DNA from: Methanobacteriota archaeon
Lineage (GTDB): Archaea > Thermoplasmatota > Poseidoniia > Poseidoniales > Thalassarchaeaceae
Reading direction: 5' to 3'
Length of the DNA: 10,016 nt
Assembly: GCA_002727275.1 (NCBI GenBank)
Contig: PBWO01000024.1
Location: forward strand, 8,116 to 18,131
Numbering within the stretch: the first letter of the stretch is position 1; each line of letters opens with the position of its first letter. The position numbers and the translations under genes were made by a program. Below the pieces are notes generated by a model. The model had not been told where the DNA came from, searched no databases, and saw nothing but the letters and a program-made list of their open reading frames with translations. Shown here in pieces: positions 1 to 6,100 of the stretch.

Positions 1-74
1 GACCTGCTCTGATCCTTCAAGTCGCCAATTAGGCTGACTAGGGATTGGTTGGTCTTTCTCGTGTTCTTACTCAT
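1..74 (-). CDS. rpl18e: Ribosomal protein L18e, N-terminal fragment (runs off the window)
   Basis: Only the first 24 codons are in the window; the gene continues past position 1. The peptide begins MSKNTRKTNQSLVSLIGDLK and continues DQSR, which fits the basic start of archaeal L18e, where a Lys-rich tail leads into a helix of the form TNxxLVxLIxxLKxxSR. L18e is a large-subunit ribosomal protein of archaea and eukaryotes, and in archaea it commonly heads a cluster with L13, S9 and RNA polymerase small subunits. That cluster cannot be checked here. The start is an ATG at 74-72 on the minus strand, preceded by GAGGG at 85-81 with a six-base spacer, a good SD sequence for archaea. The identification rests on a short fragment but the match in pattern is good. 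Confidence 0.82.
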   Translation of the reverse strand, partial: MSKNTRKTNQSLVSLIGDLKDQSR

Positions 75-137
75 ATGACTCCCTCGACGTTCTCGGGTAC
101 CGCGGCCACCTAAGTCCGTGTTATGAATGCTGCGGGA

Positions 138-152
138 CGCCCCATAGGGGCG
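138..152 (-). other. GC hairpin with a competing alternative pairing in the L18e leader
   Basis: CGCCCC (138-143) and GGGGCG (147-152) form a perfect 6-bp stem with a 3-base loop. The right arm can instead pair, through GGGCG at 148-152, with CGCCC at 167-171. The two stems share bases and exclude each other, the basic layout of a switchable leader. The ATG of the possible 11-codon leader ORF sits in this hairpin loop. The pairings are visible directly; regulation is an inference without comparative support. Confidence 0.4.
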
Positions 153-173
153 AAAGGCTACGCTGCCGCCCTA

Positions 174-194
174 TCAGGCCCGGATTAGGCCTGA
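174..194 (-). other. Perfect 7-bp inverted repeat just after the giant gene's stop codon
   Basis: TCAGGCC and GGCCTGA flank a 7-base loop, starting one base beyond the stop codon (198-196) of the giant gene. Its position suggests a 3'-end structure that protects or ends the transcript. It is not followed by a T-run on the minus strand, so it lacks the usual feature of both bacterial intrinsic terminators and the T-rich archaeal terminators. The structure is certain from the sequence; the role is inferred. Confidence 0.5.
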
Positions 195-195
195 A

Positions 196-3100
196 TCAGA
201 TTCGGAAACCATCATTTTGGTTGTCCTCGTCAGTACCAGCTAGTCTAGTCTCTCCATCGGAGTCCACGAATTGGCCGGCCTTGGTAACCGAGCCGTATAG
301 GCCCGACTCGACAGCGGCTCTGCTCAACATTGAGTCACCCAGAGAGGCAGTCAGATGGTTGACAATCGACTGTAGGGTGGCGATTGCTCTGTCACGCTGA
401 TCGGAACCGATCTCATGATCCGAGTAACGAGCCTCTTCGAAGATTGAGAAGAACTCGTTCAAATCTTCAGGTGGAGCGATTCCGCCCAGCATGGAGTTGA
501 TAGCGTCCTCAAACTCTCTGGTGGTCTCGTAGACCTTCTTCATCGCACCTCTGCTCCTGAAGAAGCGTACTAGATCTTTGTAGCAGTTAAAGATGGTCTG
601 TATGTAGTCATTGGAGGCTTTCAGAGACATTAGCGAGTCGGTCAGTATTCCACGAATCACCTCGATGCGTCGGCGCTCTGCGTAGTTGCGATACATGATT
701 GCGCCAATCAACAGAGCGAATGAAATCGCGATTAGCAACACTACAGTCACTCTGGCGGTGAAGAAGCTGGTCTGCTCACTCACCGGTTCTTCGCCAAGGA
801 AAATAATTGGGGTACTGTTCAGGAACTCTTCAACGAAGAATTGAGTATCTAGGAAGTGTACTAGGACTCTCCATCTGCCGTCAACGGCACAAGGTGCTGA
901 AGCAGTCTGATCGCATTCTAGTTCACCGGGGATATTTTCTCCGGCGTAGATGAAAGAGAAGTTCGCAGTGCCTTGCTCATTTGTCGGTTTATACTCTGGC
1001 GGGAAGCCGGTAATCCATCCTGAACCGTTCCAATATTGGAAGGTGAAGACGACTGTTTGCCCCTCGACAGATAGATCCAATCGGTCACGCAGAATTGTCA
1101 CTGCTCCAGTAATCTCATCCCCTGGCTGGTATCCCGCAGAGTTAGACCAGTGATCCTTGAGTAATATGTCCACTCTACTGCGTACCAATACCTCGATATC
1201 CATGTAAGATCCATTAACAACTGGAGTTGTTTCGGCCCGACATCCACCAGGTAATTCCTTGTTGGGCTCATAAGCCACTCTAACGGTTCGGAAGCCTTCC
1301 AATTGGTCGCCGTTCGGCTCGACGCCTCTGCGGCTTGGATTGTCCTCAGGGTCTCCAGAGAACCAATCTATTTCTCCGGAGCCATCTGCCGTGATTGCAG
1401 TAGCGATTGGTCGGGTATTAGTCTCGGGATCGAGGTAGATGTTGAGGCATTTACCTCCTATCGGATTACCATTGGTCTGAGTTAACATAGCCTCAAGGTG
1501 GAATGATTCCTTGAGATATAGTACTGGGAAAACAGATCCGTTAGCGAACGAATAGGTGTCCACGTCCGTCCTGAATGGACCGACTTCCTGAATCAGCATT
1601 GTTGAATTGGAGAAGACTGGGAAAATCTTGGTCATGTTTGATGGTTTGTATCTCCAGTTATCCATGCTCTCATATGGGTCATAGGAAACAGTGACCATGG
1701 CCTGTCCGGCCTCAACTCCAGTTAGTGGACAGACTATCTCAAAGAACCCGTTCTCATCTGTTGCCCCTGGTATGCAAACCTGGCTTCCAGTTTCCATGTT
1801 GAGCATCTGGTATTCGACACGAATAGGTCTGAATGATAGATTGCCGCCCAACTCATCGAGCAGTTGTCCGGTCACGACCATTGGTTTGTCGATTGGTTGA
1901 CCCGTATTCTTATCGATTTCAGACGTGTAGACGATTTGATCATCAACGGCGAGGCTGGTTCGCCCGATTAGATAGAATCCTTCCGTATTGAACTGTAGCA
2001 CCTTTCGATAGTGCTCGCTATTCAGAATCTGTGCACACGGGTCCCAAGCACCAGAAGTGCCCAGCATTTCCGCGTCTAAGAGTTCACAGCCCTCATTGGG
2101 GAGATTCTCGCCGAATCTCAGAATTACATTGACTGGTCCGAAACCGTCTGGTAAGAATGAGTTTGGATCGTCCCGCAGCAATTGAGGATCTAGCGATATG
2201 TCGTGGTATATCGAACCGGCACTGGGGCACTTGGTCTCAACGATTTGTCTGTGAGTTCGGTCCTCGAAGTCAGTTCCTTCAAAGATAATCAGCACCTCTC
2301 CTCCATTTTCACCGCATCCATCGAGAGCTTGTCCTGGATCGAACAGAGTAGGGTCCGGAGTTCGATTATCATCTGTGACTTGAGCTGAAATCTCCCATAT
2401 ATCGCCACTACTCAGAGCCCCAGAGGTCGCGCTCTGCAGCGTAATGAGGGTCCTAGAGACAACCCAGAGACTAATTTCAGATGAGCTTGCTTGCCGAATT
2501 GGATCTCCTGGATACGCGTAACTCAGGGTGAAGTTTCCGAGTTCGTGTAATTCGTCAATGGTCAAGTTGACAGTGAATACACCATTTTGATCTGTCAGAA
2601 CAACGTCATTAGTTCCATCAGCAGACCATGTGAAGTTGACCGGTGCATCTCGAACTGGTTGGTATGCATTATCAATCAGTCTAGCCTCAATAGTAGCGTT
2701 CTGGCCTCGGTATAGTCTAGGGACATTATTCAACTGGAAGTCAGTTGTTCCAATTACAGAGACATTGACGTAAGCGCCGGTTGGAGCAAGGACTGAGGTC
2801 TGATTGCCCGTGAAGTAGTAGTTCGAATTGGTGAAGTCAGCCCTGATGCCGAAAACGCCTGCAGAGTACTGAGAGTACCAGGTCCAGTTGTAATCGAAGG
2901 TTGCCATGCCGTTTACCATCTGAGGTACACGCGCGAAACCGGTCTCCTGTGAGCCTGCAAATACTCCATTGCGATCTATGTCTACCTGCAGAGCCATCGG
3001 ATCGAATGGCCATGGAGTCATGGTGCGGTTCCATACAGTACCAATAACTCGTAATGTCTCTCCAGTGAACATCTCAGGAACTATCTCACAACGAACGGGG

Positions 3101-6100
3101 CTATCTGGATCTAGTGGGTCTACAGGGCCACATGGGGGTACGTCAAAGTCACCGCCGTTCTGCATAGCAATGGACCAATGTGTTCCATTCGAAGACAGGA
3201 ATGGGCGGAGGGTTGCAGCCTGCCCGGTTAATCCTCCCGGGGTGCCATCCCAGAGAATCGGGTACGGCTTACCTAAGCTTGCATCTGAGTAATCAATTCC
3301 CGCGTTAGCTAGGGATGGGGAGTGGAATAGTGCTCTCCATGCCCCGAATGAGGACCCGGTGAACTGAGTTGAGTCCCAGAAGTACACCGGACGTATAGAT
3401 GGCGAGATAATCTCGGCCTCAACATACATTCTGTGCATAGATCTGATTGCAAAGCTGTCTGTATTGGCGCCTTCCAGATATGGCCATGGCCACTCTGCTC
3501 CTAAGTCAGGCCTAGAGAATCCAACGAACGAATAGTCGCCAATCGGCAGGCTGGTATTTGTGTAGTTGTAACGACCAACCACATTGTGAGATTTAGTGAA
3601 GTTGTTCCAGACTATCTCTTCATAGCCACCAGGAACCTTCCCCGGTCCATTGTCCATAGTGGAATTCCATTGGACCTGTTTCCAGACTCCTTGGGAGCCG
3701 GCTGATTGCACGAAAGTCAGGGAAATCCAACCGCCACTGTCTGCCCTATATCCATAGCTGTAGCCGTCGAACACAGTAGGATGTGTAGTGTTGCCGAAAA
3801 TGCCTCCACTTATTGTGAAAGAAACGGGCGCATGAGATAGTCGATTACCGAAGATACCTCGCTCCCAATCTGCTGCGTAGTGAACCTTGAAGTCGACGAA
3901 TAGTGGTTGCTCGTCACTTCTGAAGTAAGTCCAAGCAACATAGTCAATCGTAGTATTGGCCCGTACCTCTACAGGAACGGGTTCCGTAGTGGAGCCGTCG
4001 TGAACGAACATTTCTGTGACTTCCGCATAGACAACGTAGGTAGAATTGTCACCAACATGAATGTCTTCTGGGAAGAGGAATTGGCCGACAACAAATTCTC
4101 CATTATCGTCGGTTAGAACATTTATCGTTTCAATGGCCGAAGTGCCATTTCTAGTCCATTCAATATGGACTTGGACAGGTAAGTCAGGAGCCGGCATGAA
4201 CATTCCTTGAACTGGATCTAACCAATTCACGGTACCATTGAAAATTGCTGGGAACTTACTGTCCAACCAAAGTATTGGTGGAACTGTCATGGATACCCTA
4301 GTGGGTATCTTGTCGTCTTCATCTGGAATACAGTCGTTATCATGATCCCAATCACTAGATTCTGCCCCATTAGTACAGTTGTCAGAAGTCCAGCCTTCTT
4401 CCAAATGATCCCAATCCAAATCTGTTCGGTTATCTGTATCATCATCTTGATCGATAGCATCGGGACCTGTATTTGGATCTGAAGGATTCGCAATACCGGT
4501 GCCGTTTCCAAAGTCATCGTGATCCCATGGATTTGTGCTCTCAGAGCCGAATCTGGTCGGCCAGAGCATGACTTCGTCCTCGTCCAACATTCCGTCTGCA
4601 TCATCATCTAGATCGATGTCATCTCTGAGGCCGTCGTTATCGTGGTCCCATGGAGAAATCCACGGAGTCGATGTGGCCAACTCAATTGTGTTGACGATAC
4701 CGTCCGCGTCCCAGTCGTTATCTGCCCAATCTAGGATTCCGTCGTTATCGTGATCCCAAGGTGATTGTTCCTCTCCGACGAAGCATAGGAGCTCTTGCTG
4801 GGCGTCGGTCACTCCGTTGTTGTCATCATCAGGATCCTCGGCATCGGGGACCCCGTCGTTGTCATTGTCCACGTCATAGTACTTCGGATGCAATAGACCC
4901 TGACCAAGGGCTCCCTTGTCCCAGACGGCTTGGAACCAACCATCTTCATCTGGGTCCGTATCGGTACCGTCATCGTCGTTGTCCTCGCAGTTGCTACCGG
5001 TGAAGAATGACCCCGGTGGTTCGGTGTTTGAATCATCATCCCAGTCGTCGTTAGTATCGACTTCGAAATAGTCCCAGATTCCATCATTATCATCGTCGAC
5101 ATCCCAGTGATCGTAGACGCCATCGAAGTCATCGTCAAGATCAGCTGTATCGTTGAACATACACTGCGGATTCAAATTGCCAGCGACGGGTGCACCGCAG
5201 TCATCATCTGGATCCACATCATTGTTGAGTAAATCTGCAACCTCGTCTGGGAACATGTTTGCATTACCATCTGAGTTCCACTGGAATAGGCCGTTGTTGA
5301 CCCCAACGAAAGCGATCCAGAGATCTCTATTATCCATAATCTGATCATAGTTTACAGCAGCACTGGGACCTACGTCTTGGTTACCGAAAAAGTCGAACCA
5401 GAAGCAGTTCTTGTTACAAGTCCATTGGCCCTGAGAATTGCTTCCATTGTATGGGCCTTGATCGAACTCAGGATCGGGCCTGGTACTGTATGGCGAAGTG
5501 TAAATCGTCTGCTGTGTCTGTGTTGCCCCTTGGAGAGGATAGCCATACAGCCATGCATAAGCCAGACCGCATGCATGATCAGCCAGTTGTTGGGCTAATA
5601 CTGCCCAAATCAAGGTTGGACCGCAGGTACCATCATCGAAGGTCCCTCCCATCTTGATGTCATCAACATCGAGAATTCCGTCATTACCTTCGTCCTGGTC
5701 CCACCAGTCCGGTAGTCCATCTCCGTCCTGATCAATATCTATGCCGTTGATTAGAGAGTCTCCGTCTATGTCGATATCGAAGTAGTTGTCACCATTGTAT
5801 GGACTCCACTTGTTGATTACATACCAATACATCTCAGGGACCTTTCCACTAGTCAATCCAGTAGCGTCGTTGACATAGCCGTTGTAATCTAGGACGAAGC
5901 CGTTCTCAACGGTGAATGGATTGAACATCCATGTTTGATTCCAATAGAAATTGTGGGCTACATCGTTAGAATAGATGGGTCCGTCATCAGAACCATCAAT
6001 TGGGTCTCCATCTCCATGAGAATAAGACCAGCCAGTGAATGGGTCTGTCGTATCTGAGTCGACTATTCCGCAGTTGCCATCGTCTGGATCATAATAGTCA

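Larger units (their letters stand above)
75..195 (-). promoter_or_regulatory. Leader and probable promoter region of the L18e gene
   Basis: This 121-base gap separates the stop of the giant gene from the L18e start. Read on the minus strand it contains, in order, a 7-bp hairpin right after the stop codon, a GC-rich segment with competing stems, a weak A+T patch TTCATAAC at about 129-122 that could serve as a TATA element placed some 50 bases before the L18e ATG, and the SD GAGGG at 85-81. No tRNA T-loop signature or other RNA gene could be recognised in either orientation. An 11-codon reading frame, ATG at 145-143 to TAG at 112-110, lies inside it and could be a leader peptide or chance. The TATA assignment is weak because it departs clearly from the archaeal consensus. 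Confidence 0.4.

Noticed and set aside
174..194. A classical intrinsic terminator for the giant gene
   Set aside because: The stem is perfect but no T-run follows on the minus strand, so I list it as a hairpin of unknown role.
75..195. A tRNA or other stable RNA gene between the giant gene and L18e
   Set aside because: The GC-rich hairpins drew attention, but there is no T-loop GGTTC-type motif, no acceptor pairing and no cloverleaf on either strand.
4287..5138. Minus-strand Met/Thr-rich frames overlapping the second repeat array (4287-4607, 4809-5138)
   Set aside because: These are frame-shifted readings of the Asp repeats, giving MTMTS-like low-complexity peptides. The frame with clear repeat motifs is the real one.
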